A stretch of DNA of 64,000 bases from Stappia stellulata. Its GTDB lineage: Bacteria > Pseudomonadota > Alphaproteobacteria > Rhizobiales > Stappiaceae. Position numbers and translations under genes: made by a program. Shown here one piece after another: positions 9,046 to 17,599 of this stretch. The first letter of the stretch is position 1. Every line of letters begins with the position of its first letter. The notes below the pieces were generated by a model. That model searched no databases. It saw only the letters and a program-made list of their open reading frames with translations, and was not told the origin of the DNA. Location of the stretch: assembly GCF_020176715.1 (NCBI RefSeq), contig NZ_JAIVMF010000019.1, positions 1 to 64,000 on the forward strand, in the 5' to 3' direction.

Positions 9046-9834
9046 ATGCCGAAATTCGCTGCCAACCTCAGCATGCTCTTCACGGAGGTCGATTTCCTCG
9101 ACCGGTTCGATGCGGCGGCGGATGCCGGATTTTCCGGCGTGGAATTCCTGTTTCCCTATGCCTATGAGATGGGCGCCCTGCAGGAGCGGCTGGCCCGGCG
9201 CGGATTGACGCAGGTGCTGCATAACCTGCCGCCTGGCGACTGGGACGCCGGCGAGCGCGGCATCGCGGCGCTTCCGGACCGGGTGGAGGAGTTTCGAGAC
9301 GGCGTGGAGACGGCGCTGCGCTTTGCAAGCGTTCTGGGCTGCCGGCAGCTCAACTGCCTGGCCGGCATCGCGCCGGAGGGTGCCGATCCGGCGGAGTTGC
9401 GCGATACGCTGGTGAGAAATCTCCGCTATGCCGCGACGCGTCTGGGAGAGGTGGGGATCCGCCTGCTCGTCGAGCCGATCAACACCCGCGACATCCCGGG
9501 CTTCCTTCTCAACACCTCGGCGCAGGCCCTGGACATTCTGGACGAGGTCGGCTCGCCCAATCTGGCGCTGCAATACGACATCTACCACATGCAGGTGATG
9601 GAGGGCGACATCGCCCATCGGCTGGCGGAACTCCTGCCGCGCATCGCCCATATCCAGATCGCCGACACGCCGGGCCGCCACGAGCCGGGCACGGGCGAGC
9701 TGAATTATCCCTTCCTCTTCGCTCATCTCGACCGCATCGGCTACGACGGCTGGGTCAGCGCGGAATACCGGCCCGCGACCACCACCGGGGCGGGGCTTGG
9801 CTGGTTTTCCGAGGCGAGCCGCGCCCGCGCCTGA
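9046..9834 (+). CDS. Hydroxypyruvate isomerase family protein (TIM barrel)
   Basis: A 262-residue AP-endonuclease-2-like TIM barrel of the Hyi/OtnI group, which isomerises hydroxypyruvate and tartronate semialdehyde or related ketoacid sugars. Typical features are the start PKFAANLSMLFTE, GVEFLFPYAYE, the metal ligand region LLVEPIN, LQYDIYHMQ, HIQIADTPGRHEPGTGE, and the terminal GWVSAEYRP. The ATG at 9046 follows GGAG by six bases; a GTG one codon earlier is possible. No glyoxylate carboligase or tartronate semialdehyde reductase gene is adjacent, so the pathway is open. Confidence 0.85.
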   Translation: MPKFAANLSMLFTEVDFLDRFDAAADAGFSGVEFLFPYAYEMGALQERLARRGLTQVLHNLPPGDWDAGERGIAALPDRVEEFRDGVETALRFASVLGCRQLNCLAGIAPEGADPAELRDTLVRNLRYAATRLGEVGIRLLVEPINTRDIPGFLLNTSAQALDILDEVGSPNLALQYDIYHMQVMEGDIAHRLAELLPRIAHIQIADTPGRHEPGTGELNYPFLFAHLDRIGYDGWVSAEYRPATTTGAGLGWFSEASRARA

Positions 9835-9861
9835 CGCGCCGACGCCGTCCGCCCACGCCGC

Positions 9862-11724
9862 TCAGACGATGCTGAGATAGGGGCGGACCGACGCGCTTTC
9901 GCCGGTCCGCTCCGGGGCATCGAGCGCTTCCGCCTCGCCGAAACTCGAAACGGCGACCCCGCCGGCTTCGCTCTTCGCCTGAAGCTTGAGACGGGCGATA
10001 TGATTGCTCAGCAGATCGAGGTTTTCGATCGACAGTCCCTTGGGGATGTGGAGCACCGCAATCGAGCAGGTCAGCAGCGGATAGGTCTGCGCCCGCCCGC
10101 GCCGGTCGTTCGCCACGATATAGCCCTGGCCGCGGTGCTCGGCGTTGTAGAGGCTTTCCACCTGATGGGCGAAGTCGGTGCGCAACTCCCGCATCAGTCC
10201 CGCCAGCCGTTCCGGCGGCCATTCGTCGAGGCCGACGAAATAGTCGTCGCCGCCGATGTGGCCGACGAATGCGCCCGGGGTATCGAGCTGGCGCTTCAGC
10301 AGGTCCGAGAACAGGATCAGGGCCCGGTCGCCGATGCGGAACCCGTAGGTGTCGTTGAACGGCTTGAAGTTGTCGAAGTCGATATAGATGAAGGCGCGGT
10401 CGATGTCGGCGTTTGCGCAGGTGCGCACCACATGGTCGGAAATCGCCGAATTGCCCGGAAGTTTCGTCAGCGGGTTCTGTTCCTGCGCGATCCGCAGCCG
10501 GGCCTCGTTGGACAGTTTCAGCAGCGCGTTCGGCAACAGGCAGCCGACATATCGGCCCGCGCGGGTCATCACGATGCCGTCGCTCGGCTCGCTGCCGCCG
10601 ACATCCACCAGCCGGTCGAGCGGCGCATGCACGTCGGCGATGGCACAGGGACGGATGAACTGCCCCAGGTGGTTGTCGATCGTCGGGTTGAGAAGAAGAT
10701 CGCGACCGAAGGACATGTAGAGAAAAGACTTGAGGTCGGATTCCCGGATGATCCCTTTCGGCTCGTCGCGCTCGTCCACCACCGGCAGGATGGTCTGTGT
10801 CGGGTTCGCGCGGAAGATCTCCAGCGCCTCGGCAACGCTGGCGGTCCGGCACACCGGCGCCAGCCGTTCCATTTCCCGGTCGAGAACGTCGAGATCGGCC
10901 GACTTGCGCGCGCTCTTGCGTTCGTTGAGCTCTCCGATCTCGGTGTAGACGGATTTCGCCTCCGAGGGATCCGCGAAGGGGCGGGCGACGAGAAATCCCT
11001 GCACGAGGTCGCAACCGACATCCCGGCAGGCGCGCAGCTCCGACGGCGTTTCGACGCCTTCCGCGACCACCCGGATGCCGAGCACATGGGCGAGGTCGAC
11101 CACGCTTGAGACGAACAGCCGCTTGCGGGCGTCGTTTTGCAGAGCGGTGATGAAGAAGCGGTCGATCTTCAGGATGCCGGGTTCGTACTGGTAGAGCAGC
11201 CGAAGCTGCGAATGTCCCTGGCCGAAGTCGTCGATGGCGAAGCTGAAGCCTTCCTCCCGGGCCGCCTGCACGAAGCGGTGGAGGTCGCCCTCGTCGAAGC
11301 GCGAGGCGATTTCGGGGATTTCCAGGCACAGGTTGGACGGGGTGAGGCCGTTGCGCGCCATGGCCTCGACCATGGCGGCGAGCGGTGCGGCATCGGGGGC
11401 AAGGCCGCGGCCGTCGACATTGAGAAAGAGCTTTGCCTTGCGCGCATCCGCGAATTTCGCGAAACGGGCAATCGCCTTGCGTTGCAGCACGGCTTCCGTC
11501 GGGCCGAGGCATCCGTTTTCCGCGGCGAAGTCGAAGACGGCGCAAGGGGTGTGAAAGCCGAGCGACTCACTGCCGCGCAACAAGGCCTCGAACCCGTAGA
11601 CCGCGCCGGACTGAATGTCGACGATCGGCTGGAATGCATGTTCCAGCGTGGCCTCGACCTGCGCGAGGAACAGCTCCGGCGTGCGGTGCGCATGCCAGTC
11701 GTGCATCGGCGCGTCGTCGCTCAT
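9862..11724 (-). CDS. EAL - CBS pair - GGDEF signalling protein
   Basis: A 620-residue cytoplasmic cyclic-di-GMP protein in the unusual order EAL (about 20-245), two CBS motifs (about 260-395), GGDEF (about 420-590). The EAL domain keeps GFEALLRG, LEIPE, AIDDFGQG, KIDRFF, AEGVET and QGFLVARPF, so phosphodiesterase activity is likely. The GGDEF signature is GGDDY, with DFDNFKPFNDTYG intact nearby; the changed fourth and fifth residues suggest a regulatory (GTP-sensing) or weak cyclase domain. CBS pairs usually bind adenine nucleotides, so energy status could gate activity. The start at 11724 has AAGGA upstream. No membrane segments. Confidence 0.9.
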   Translation of the reverse strand: MSDDAPMHDWHAHRTPELFLAQVEATLEHAFQPIVDIQSGAVYGFEALLRGSESLGFHTPCAVFDFAAENGCLGPTEAVLQRKAIARFAKFADARKAKLFLNVDGRGLAPDAAPLAAMVEAMARNGLTPSNLCLEIPEIASRFDEGDLHRFVQAAREEGFSFAIDDFGQGHSQLRLLYQYEPGILKIDRFFITALQNDARKRLFVSSVVDLAHVLGIRVVAEGVETPSELRACRDVGCDLVQGFLVARPFADPSEAKSVYTEIGELNERKSARKSADLDVLDREMERLAPVCRTASVAEALEIFRANPTQTILPVVDERDEPKGIIRESDLKSFLYMSFGRDLLLNPTIDNHLGQFIRPCAIADVHAPLDRLVDVGGSEPSDGIVMTRAGRYVGCLLPNALLKLSNEARLRIAQEQNPLTKLPGNSAISDHVVRTCANADIDRAFIYIDFDNFKPFNDTYGFRIGDRALILFSDLLKRQLDTPGAFVGHIGGDDYFVGLDEWPPERLAGLMRELRTDFAHQVESLYNAEHRGQGYIVANDRRGRAQTYPLLTCSIAVLHIPKGLSIENLDLLSNHIARLKLQAKSEAGGVAVSSFGEAEALDAPERTGESASVRPYLSIV

Positions 11725-12045
11725 CCTCGGTTCCTTGTCGCAACGGGGTGGCCTGACCGGAGGCAATCCGTTGCCGGTTGCCGTGATCAAGCCGGGTGCG
11801 GTGCAACATCCTTTGTCAGCGTTTTCTGCCGAGCAGGTCGCGCAGGGCTTCGCCGCGACCGTCAAATGACCTTGCTTGCGCAATGATGCCCGCCGCTGTC
11901 GGCGCCGGACGGGCGGACACTCGCCGAAAGGTGTAAACGATCTCTTTGCGGGATATTACATAAGTATTTTTGCTTATATTATTCACAGGTGGCGCAATGC
12001 CGCGGCCAATCCCCCGGGAACCGCGAGGTCTGGCGCGGTGCCGCC
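11725..12045. other. 321-bp intergenic region with an AT-rich promoter-like island
   Basis: No coding sequence is supported. The left part is the leader of the EAL-CBS-GGDEF gene. Around 11950-11985 the sequence becomes strongly AT-rich, unlike the rest of the window, and holds a 5-bp-arm inverted repeat ATAAG...CTTAT (11960-11977). This patch is the best candidate for the promoter or operator of the EAL gene, read on the minus strand. Confidence 0.4.
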
Positions 12046-13260
12046 TTAGCTCCAGCCGCCGCCGTAGGTCTTGTAGAAAATATGCTGCCCGATTTTCTCC
12101 AGGCGCTTCATGTGGCGCGCCCAGCGCGGGTTCACATAGGTCGCATGATAGTGCGTCGAGGCGCCGACGCCTTCCAGGTAGCGCTGGCCGGAGACCGTTT
12201 CGCGGGCGATCTTCTGCGCCTGTGCCCACTGTCTCGTCTCTGCGGTGCGGTCGCGAATGCCGTCGCAGGCAAAGGAGAACTGGCAGCGGTTGCGCAGGTG
12301 GCGGTTCTGGTAGACGACCTTGCAGATCGTGTCCGGATAGGCCGGATTGCGCACCCGGTTCAGCACGACCTGGGCCACGGCGACCTGGCCGTTGAGCGGC
12401 TCGCCGCGGGCCTCGAAATAGACGGCCTCGGCGAGGCAGCGCTGCTCCTTGGCGGTGACGACGCTTTTCGGCAGCGGGCTGGTGGCCCACCAGTAGGGGT
12501 CGCCGTCGCGTTTCGCTTCCTGGGCGACCTCTTCGGACAGGCCCGGCGCCCCGAGAAGCGCCTCGAACGGCGCGCGCACGTCGGCCATGTTTTCCGGCGC
12601 ATAGGCGGAGGCCAGTGACACGCTGGTGGCGGCGACGTTGCGGGCCATGGCCAGCCGGGTCAGGTCGAGCGGGCTGGCCGAGCCGTTTTCTTCCGCCTTG
12701 GCAAGCATGGCGGCGGTGCCTTCCGGCATGGTGGAGCGGACGAAGGCGACTCGCGGCATGTCGGACGGCTTGCCCGTCTCGAGGATGCTGCCAAGCGCAT
12801 AGACGGAGCCCGCGGCGACGCCGACCATCTGCCGGTCCGGCGCCATGGAGACGAAACGGTCGCCCTTGGCGGCGCGGTTCACCGGGGTGCGCGCCGGCGG
12901 CTGCGTCGGACGGCTGTCCTTGACGAAGGTTTCCAGACCGCGGACCACGGCCGGATCGCTGCCCGGCGCGGCGTTGGTGACGGCATAGTCCGGCGTGTCG
13001 CCCTTGCGCGACTTGGATGCGTCGGCGAGCACGAGGCTGGGGGCCTGGCTGCTGCTGTGGGGGGCCGCCTCGATGGCGGACATCCAGCGTGGCGCGTCGC
13101 CTCGCGTTGCCTCGATGAGGGCGGAGATATCCTGCTGGGCGATGGTCCCGCTCCAGGCCAGGAACAGCGCCGGCGTCAGGACCGCAAGCCGTGCCGCCGT
13201 GCCGAAGCGGCCTCTCGCCTTGCGGCGTCCTGCGGATACAGTTCTTCCCGTGCCAGTCAT
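12046..13260 (-). CDS. Cell-wall hydrolase, SleB/Hydrolase_2 family
   Basis: A 404-residue envelope protein with a short basic N terminus followed by one hydrophobic segment (LAVLTPALFLAWSGTIA), either a signal anchor or an uncleaved signal, so it acts outside the cytoplasmic membrane. The C-terminal ~140 residues are a SleB-type peptidoglycan hydrolase: EAVYFEARGEPLNGQ supplies the catalytic glutamate, followed by VAVAQVVLNRV, QFSFACDG and GASTHYHATYVNP. The middle (about 100-270) is a low-complexity linker of unknown role. Rhizobiales homologues are linked to cell-wall remodelling. It starts at ATG 13260; a TTG three codons upstream is possible. Confidence 0.85.
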   Translation of the reverse strand: MTGTGRTVSAGRRKARGRFGTAARLAVLTPALFLAWSGTIAQQDISALIEATRGDAPRWMSAIEAAPHSSSQAPSLVLADASKSRKGDTPDYAVTNAAPGSDPAVVRGLETFVKDSRPTQPPARTPVNRAAKGDRFVSMAPDRQMVGVAAGSVYALGSILETGKPSDMPRVAFVRSTMPEGTAAMLAKAEENGSASPLDLTRLAMARNVAATSVSLASAYAPENMADVRAPFEALLGAPGLSEEVAQEAKRDGDPYWWATSPLPKSVVTAKEQRCLAEAVYFEARGEPLNGQVAVAQVVLNRVRNPAYPDTICKVVYQNRHLRNRCQFSFACDGIRDRTAETRQWAQAQKIARETVSGQRYLEGVGASTHYHATYVNPRWARHMKRLEKIGQHIFYKTYGGGWS

Positions 13261-13478
13261 GCGCGGCAACTCCGGTCCTTACGAAATACACTAGGGGCCG
13301 GCACGAAAGACTTTGCGATCGCGCTGCCATGACCGTTATCGTCGCCGCTTAACCTTGAAAGAGAGTTAATGCGCCAAGAATTCCGCGAAATCCTTTGCGT
13401 TCGCCGCGAGGCTGCACCCGATCTTGGTTAACGCGGTCGGTGACATTTTACCGAAGGTCTTGGCGTCACGGTGTTTTT

Positions 13479-14150
13479 TTAAAACGGGCAGGGGGAGGTG
13501 AAATGGCAGGGCCGGCCACCGGTCGGGTGGCGGATCGTGAGGCTTGCGGCATGAAGCTGCAACCACTCCGCCGCCTCGAGCGCGTCGCGATGGGCATAAA
13601 GCGGATCGCCCAGGATCGGATGGCCGAGCGTCAGCAGGTGCACCCTGAGCTGATGCGAGCGCCCGGTGAGCGGCTCGAGGCGCAGGCGGGTGGTCTCGCC
13701 GTCGCGCGCCATCACCCGCCAGTCGGTGCGGGCATGGCGCCCGCCGGCCGGATCGATGTGCTGGCGCGGACGGTTGGGCCAGTCGCAGGCCAGCGGCAGG
13801 TTGATCGTGCCGCAGTCCGAAGCCACGCGTCCCCAGACCCGCGCCTCATAGTGTTTGGACACGTGCCGCCGCTCGAACTGCAGGCCGAGGTGACGGTGGG
13901 CGTGGGGATTGCGGGCAAGCACGATCACCCCGGAGGTGTCCATGTCGAGCCGGTGGACGATGCGCGCGCCGGGAAAGCGTGCCTCGGCACGGGCGATCAG
14001 GCAGTCCGCCAGGTCCGCGCTCTTGCCGGGGACCGTGAGCAGGCCGCTCGGCTTGTCGAGCACGAGAAGGTCGTCGTCGGCATGCAGCACGACGAGGTCG
14101 GGCGAGAGCGGCGGCGCATAGGCGCGCGGGACGGGCGGGGTGGTGAGCAT
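13479..14150 (-). CDS. RNA pseudouridine synthase, RluA family
   Basis: A 223-residue RluA-type pseudouridine synthase without an S4 domain, like RluA/TruC that modify 23S rRNA or tRNA uridines. The catalytic motif RIVHRLDMDTSGVIVLA contains the active-site aspartate, preceded by VLDKPSGLLTVPG. Downstream blocks EPLTGRSHQLRVHL and GHPILGDPLY complete the family pattern. It is the last gene of a minus-strand run (ygfZ, HD, phosphatase, nadQ, this gene), 56 bases after nadQ. The exact target uridine cannot be told from sequence. Confidence 0.9.
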   Translation of the reverse strand: MLTTPPVPRAYAPPLSPDLVVLHADDDLLVLDKPSGLLTVPGKSADLADCLIARAEARFPGARIVHRLDMDTSGVIVLARNPHAHRHLGLQFERRHVSKHYEARVWGRVASDCGTINLPLACDWPNRPRQHIDPAGGRHARTDWRVMARDGETTRLRLEPLTGRSHQLRVHLLTLGHPILGDPLYAHRDALEAAEWLQLHAASLTIRHPTGGRPCHFTSPCPF

Positions 14151-14206
14151 GGTTCATCTATCGCGCAGGCCGCGCCGGCGCAAAGCCTTTGGCAGCGCGG
14201 ATGCGC

Positions 14207-15175
14207 TCAGCGGCCGCCGACCCTGAGGCCGAGTGCGGGGCGTTCCTTCAGGACCTCGTGGCGGAAGCGGAAGAGGGCTGCCGGACGCCCGCCGGTCTGG
14301 GTCGAGGTTTCACCGGTCGGTTCCACCAGATCGCCTTTTTCCACCAGCCGGCGGAAGTTCTGCTTGTGGATGTGGCGGCCCGAGATCGCCTCGACGCAGC
14401 GCTGCAGGTCGGTGAGGGTGAAGGCGTGCGGCATCAGCTCGAACACGACGGGGCGGTATTTTAGCTTCGCGCGCAGCCGCGAAATCGCCGTCGCCAGTAT
14501 GCGGCGGTGATCGTAGAGCATCGGCTGACCGAGCGCGGGCGTCGCCTTGCGTTCCAGCGCGGCCGGGCGACCGTCGCGGCGCGCCTCCTCCAGAAGGCCG
14601 GCCTCGTAGAGCAGCTCGCAGCGGTCGAGCACCTTTTCCTCGTCCCAGCTCCCGTCCTGAATGTCGAAGGCTTGATGCACCCGGTCCTCGCGCGACTGCG
14701 CGCGCGGCGGGCTTCCCGCCGGCACGGGGGCGGCCATCCACTGTTCCAGAGCAGGCAGGATTTCGCGCGTCACCATGGCCGGGCGGCCCGATCGCCAGTC
14801 CTCCCAGGGGAAAAAATCGTACCAGGAGCGCCACTGGGCATGCTGCTGGGCCAGCGCCTCGTCGGAGCGGCTCGTCTGGCGGGCGAGCGCCAGATAGCCG
14901 ACCGAGACCACATGCGGTCCCTCGTCGGAGTGGATGTGGTGCCGGCCCCGGTCGCCGAAGGTGTAGAGCTGCTCCACATAACCGAGTTTCAGCGCCGTCT
15001 GTTCCTCCACCCACTCGCGCAGGCCGATCTCGAAGGTGCGGTGGCGGGTCGGGTCGAACGGGCCGAACGGCAGCGCATAGGGTGGCCCTGCCTGCCCGCC
15101 GGGCGCGATGGTCAGCACCTGCGGATGCGGGTCGGCGACGGCGACGATGACCGCGTTCAGTCCGATCTCGATCAT
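14207..15175 (-). CDS. nadQ: NadQ-like Nudix-related transcriptional regulator of NAD synthesis
   Basis: A 322-residue protein with an N-terminal Nudix-like domain (residues about 5-150) and a C-terminal winged helix (about 225-310: FTLTDLQRCVEAI, IHKQNFRRLVEKG, GGRPAALFRF). That layout and the tail resemble NrtR-type regulators. The Nudix box is partial: LREWVEEQTAL keeps the RE..EE core, but the leading Gly/Glu pattern is changed, favouring ligand sensing over catalysis. COG4111/NadQ proteins are known in alphaproteobacteria as regulators of nadABC, and nadABC lies 9 kb away behind two palindromes. Its start overlaps the phosphatase stop (ATGA). Confidence 0.72.
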   Translation of the reverse strand: MIEIGLNAVIVAVADPHPQVLTIAPGGQAGPPYALPFGPFDPTRHRTFEIGLREWVEEQTALKLGYVEQLYTFGDRGRHHIHSDEGPHVVSVGYLALARQTSRSDEALAQQHAQWRSWYDFFPWEDWRSGRPAMVTREILPALEQWMAAPVPAGSPPRAQSREDRVHQAFDIQDGSWDEEKVLDRCELLYEAGLLEEARRDGRPAALERKATPALGQPMLYDHRRILATAISRLRAKLKYRPVVFELMPHAFTLTDLQRCVEAISGRHIHKQNFRRLVEKGDLVEPTGETSTQTGGRPAALFRFRHEVLKERPALGLRVGGR

Positions 15176-15714
15176 CGCGGGGCCGACGCGGCCGGGGGAG
15201 CGGAGGTGCCGCCGACCGCGAAGGTGAAGGGCGTTCCCTCATAGGCGTCGGCGCCGCGCCCGATCTCCTTGATCGCCGCACTCATGCGTCCGTTGCGGCC
15301 CAGAAGACTGTCGGCAAGTGCGACAAGTCGCGGATTTGGCGTGGCGGAGGGGGACGCCGCCCGCAACGCCTGCGCCAGCGCCTTTTCGTCGGCGTCCGCC
15401 TGCAAGGCGCAGGCCGTGATATAGGCGGCCGCGGTGGAGCGGCTGATCCCGGCGAAACAATGGATCACCATCGGGCCGGACAGGTTCCAGCGCCGCACGA
15501 AGCCGATCAGTTCCCGGACATGGTCCTCTCCCGGCGGCGTCAGACCCTCCGCCGGGGCGGTGATGTCGTTGAAGGTCAGGAACAGATGATCGTTGGCGTG
15601 GATGGACGCGGGACGGGCGACCTGCGTTCCGCCGCTGATCAGGGTGACGAGGTGGCGCGCACGCGTGCGCTCCACGGTTTCTCCCAAACGCGCCAGCGAG
15701 CAAACGGTGATCAT
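15172..15714 (-). CDS. Tyrosine/dual-specificity phosphatase-like protein
   Basis: A 180-residue protein with the cysteine-phosphatase P-loop VIHCFAGISRST (HCx5R) near residue 90 and a preceding DHLFLTFNDI strand whose aspartate could act as general acid. Bacterial proteins of this kind are annotated as protein tyrosine phosphatases, but substrates vary and include small phosphate esters. It is locked by a 4-base overlap to nadQ and lies 38 bases after the HD hydrolase gene, so a role in the same nucleotide-related pathway is plausible, though unproven. Confidence 0.78.
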   Translation of the reverse strand: MITVCSLARLGETVERTRARHLVTLISGGTQVARPASIHANDHLFLTFNDITAPAEGLTPPGEDHVRELIGFVRRWNLSGPMVIHCFAGISRSTAAAYITACALQADADEKALAQALRAASPSATPNPRLVALADSLLGRNGRMSAAIKEIGRGADAYEGTPFTFAVGGTSAPPAASAPR

Positions 15715-15752
15715 CGCGTATCCTTGTTGTTGGAGCCTGTCGACACAATGCC

Positions 15753-16427
15753 TTATCTAGGGCGCTGTGGCGCAGCGGTCATCGAAGATTGCGCCCGCAG
15801 GGATTCGATCTCGGCGAAACGCTTCAGAAAGCGCTCCTGGGCGCGGGCCGAAGGCTCTGCCGACAAGCCGAGACGGGGGCCGCCGTCAACGGATCTGGGA
15901 TAGCCGCGCGGCCTGCCGAAGATCTTCGCCGCCTCCGCATGGGAGAAACCGGCCAGTTCCACCGCCTCGAAATAGGCCGCGATCATGTCGGCGCGCTTGG
16001 TCAGCGTCTTCAGCCGCGTTGGAGTGACGGCGGGCAGTCCGAAGCGCAGATGGATCGCGGCCTGCAACCGTGCCTCGATCTCCTTGTAGTTGCCGCCCAT
16101 CACCGCCTTGAACGGCGAGATCATGTCGCCGATCACATATTCCGGCGCGTCGTGCAGCAGGATGATCTGGCGCGCGTCCGGCGACAGGTCCGGGGTCAGC
16201 TCGCGGGCAAGATCCTCCACCAGCAGGGAGTGCTCTGCGACGGAAAAGGCGTGGTCGCCGACCGTTTGCCCGTTCCAGCGCGCCACTCGGGCAAGACCGT
16301 GGGCAATGTCCTCGATCTCGACGTCGAGCGGCGAGGGGTCGAGCAGGTCGAGCCTGCGCCCCGAGAGCATGCGCTGCCACGCCCGCGGCGTCGCGGCCCT
16401 GGCCGGTTTCGACATTTTATCGCTCAC
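15753..16427 (-). CDS. HD-superfamily metal-dependent phosphohydrolase (YfbR-like)
   Basis: A 224-residue HD-domain protein. Conserved blocks are VARWNGQT, HAFSVAEHSLLV (first His), LLHDAPEYVIGDM (the HD pair), and a later MIAAYFEAVEL helix. COG1896/YfbR relatives are 5'-nucleotidases acting on deoxynucleoside monophosphates, so a nucleotidase role is the best guess. It starts with GTG inside a GTGA overlap with ygfZ, showing translational coupling; an ATG four codons later is the alternative. Confidence 0.8.
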   Translation of the reverse strand: MSDKMSKPARAATPRAWQRMLSGRRLDLLDPSPLDVEIEDIAHGLARVARWNGQTVGDHAFSVAEHSLLVEDLARELTPDLSPDARQIILLHDAPEYVIGDMISPFKAVMGGNYKEIEARLQAAIHLRFGLPAVTPTRLKTLTKRADMIAAYFEAVELAGFSHAEAAKIFGRPRGYPRSVDGGPRLGLSAEPSARAQERFLKRFAEIESLRAQSSMTAAPQRPR

Positions 16428-17332
16428 GCGTCGTCGCCCGCCGTCTTCGGCCAGGTAAAGCGCGCCCAGTCGGGGAGCTGCGCGTCGATGGCGACCTCGC
16501 CGGCAAGGACGGGCTCGCCGCGTTGACGCGCACCATGCACCCGGTCGAGGCGCACCAGCGCAAGCCCGCTCGCGCCATCCGTGGTGCCGAGCGTTCCGGC
16601 GGCCTTGCCGCCGGCGGTGACGGGACTGCCGGGCGCGGGAAGCGGGGCATGGGCCTCAACACGCACGATCCGGCGCCGGGCGGTGCCGCGATGCTGCATC
16701 CGGCTCACCACCTCCTGACCGACGAAGCAGCCCTTGTCGAAGGCGACGCCGTGGAGATCGTCCATGTCCGCGTCGTGGGGAAAGGCATCTCCGGGCTGAA
16801 AGTCATGCGGGGCCTCCGGCAGGGCAAGGGCGACCCGGCGCGCATGATAGGCGCCGTCGTCGCCCCGCTCGAAGCCGGCCGGCAGATCGGCGCCTGCTTT
16901 TGCCAGGATGCGCGTTCCGAAGGCGGCAAGCCGCGGATCGGGCACCGCGATGCCGGGGACATCCGAGGGCCAGTCGCGGCCCCAGGCCGCAAGCACCTGA
17001 TAGTCGTCGCTGACATCCGCGATCTCGACCTTGGCGCGCAGCTTGTAGAAGCCGAGCCGCTTGGCGAGATCCGCCGCACCGGAGACATGGGTATCGAGCA
17101 GATAGGCATCGCCCTCGGCGAAGATCAGGAAATCGAACAGGATCTTTCCCTGCGGCGTCAGCAGGGCGCCATAGCCCGCGCGCTGCGCATCGACATCGTC
17201 CAGATCGCAGGTCAGCAGGTTTTGCAGGAACCCGCGCGCGTCTGCCCCGGCGACGCGAAGGACCCGCCGGTCGGTCAGCGGAACGCAAACCCCGGCCGTA
17301 TCGGTGTCGCTGTTGGGTTCCGTCTGGGTCAT
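16424..17332 (-). CDS. ygfZ: Folate-binding YgfZ/IBA57-type protein
   Basis: A 302-residue member of the YgfZ/GcvT-like family that uses tetrahydrofolate and helps assemble or repair [4Fe-4S] clusters. The diagnostic motif KGCFVGQEVVSRMQHRG (K-G-C-x-x-G-Q-E) is intact near residue 195, and the N-terminal LTDRRVLRVAGADARGFLQNLLTCD block is typical (read as VLRVAG and FLQNLLTCD). The start at 17332 has GGAGGA five bases upstream. It heads the five-gene minus-strand run that includes nadQ; NadA is a [4Fe-4S] enzyme, which may be why the functions travel together. Confidence 0.92.
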   Translation of the reverse strand: MTQTEPNSDTDTAGVCVPLTDRRVLRVAGADARGFLQNLLTCDLDDVDAQRAGYGALLTPQGKILFDFLIFAEGDAYLLDTHVSGAADLAKRLGFYKLRAKVEIADVSDDYQVLAAWGRDWPSDVPGIAVPDPRLAAFGTRILAKAGADLPAGFERGDDGAYHARRVALALPEAPHDFQPGDAFPHDADMDDLHGVAFDKGCFVGQEVVSRMQHRGTARRRIVRVEAHAPLPAPGSPVTAGGKAAGTLGTTDGASGLALVRLDRVHGARQRGEPVLAGEVAIDAQLPDWARFTWPKTAGDDA

Positions 17333-17599
17333 GAGAATCCTCCGCCGCTCGTCCTCAACGCGAGATAGGCCGGATCGCGGCGGGCAACAAGAGGGGCCGT
17401 GTCGACAGCGATGAACGCGGCACCGGTGGCCCCGGCGAGACTGATCGAGGATCCGGCCCTGCGACGGTGCGTGCGGTCGAAAAACCGACCCTACGGTGGG
17501 GCGATTTCGATGCTTTGCGCTGGCGCGACGCAGTAGGATCCGGATAGATATCGTCGTTCGCCGGCATCGTGCCGGCCGCAAAGAAGGTCCTTGTCCTCC

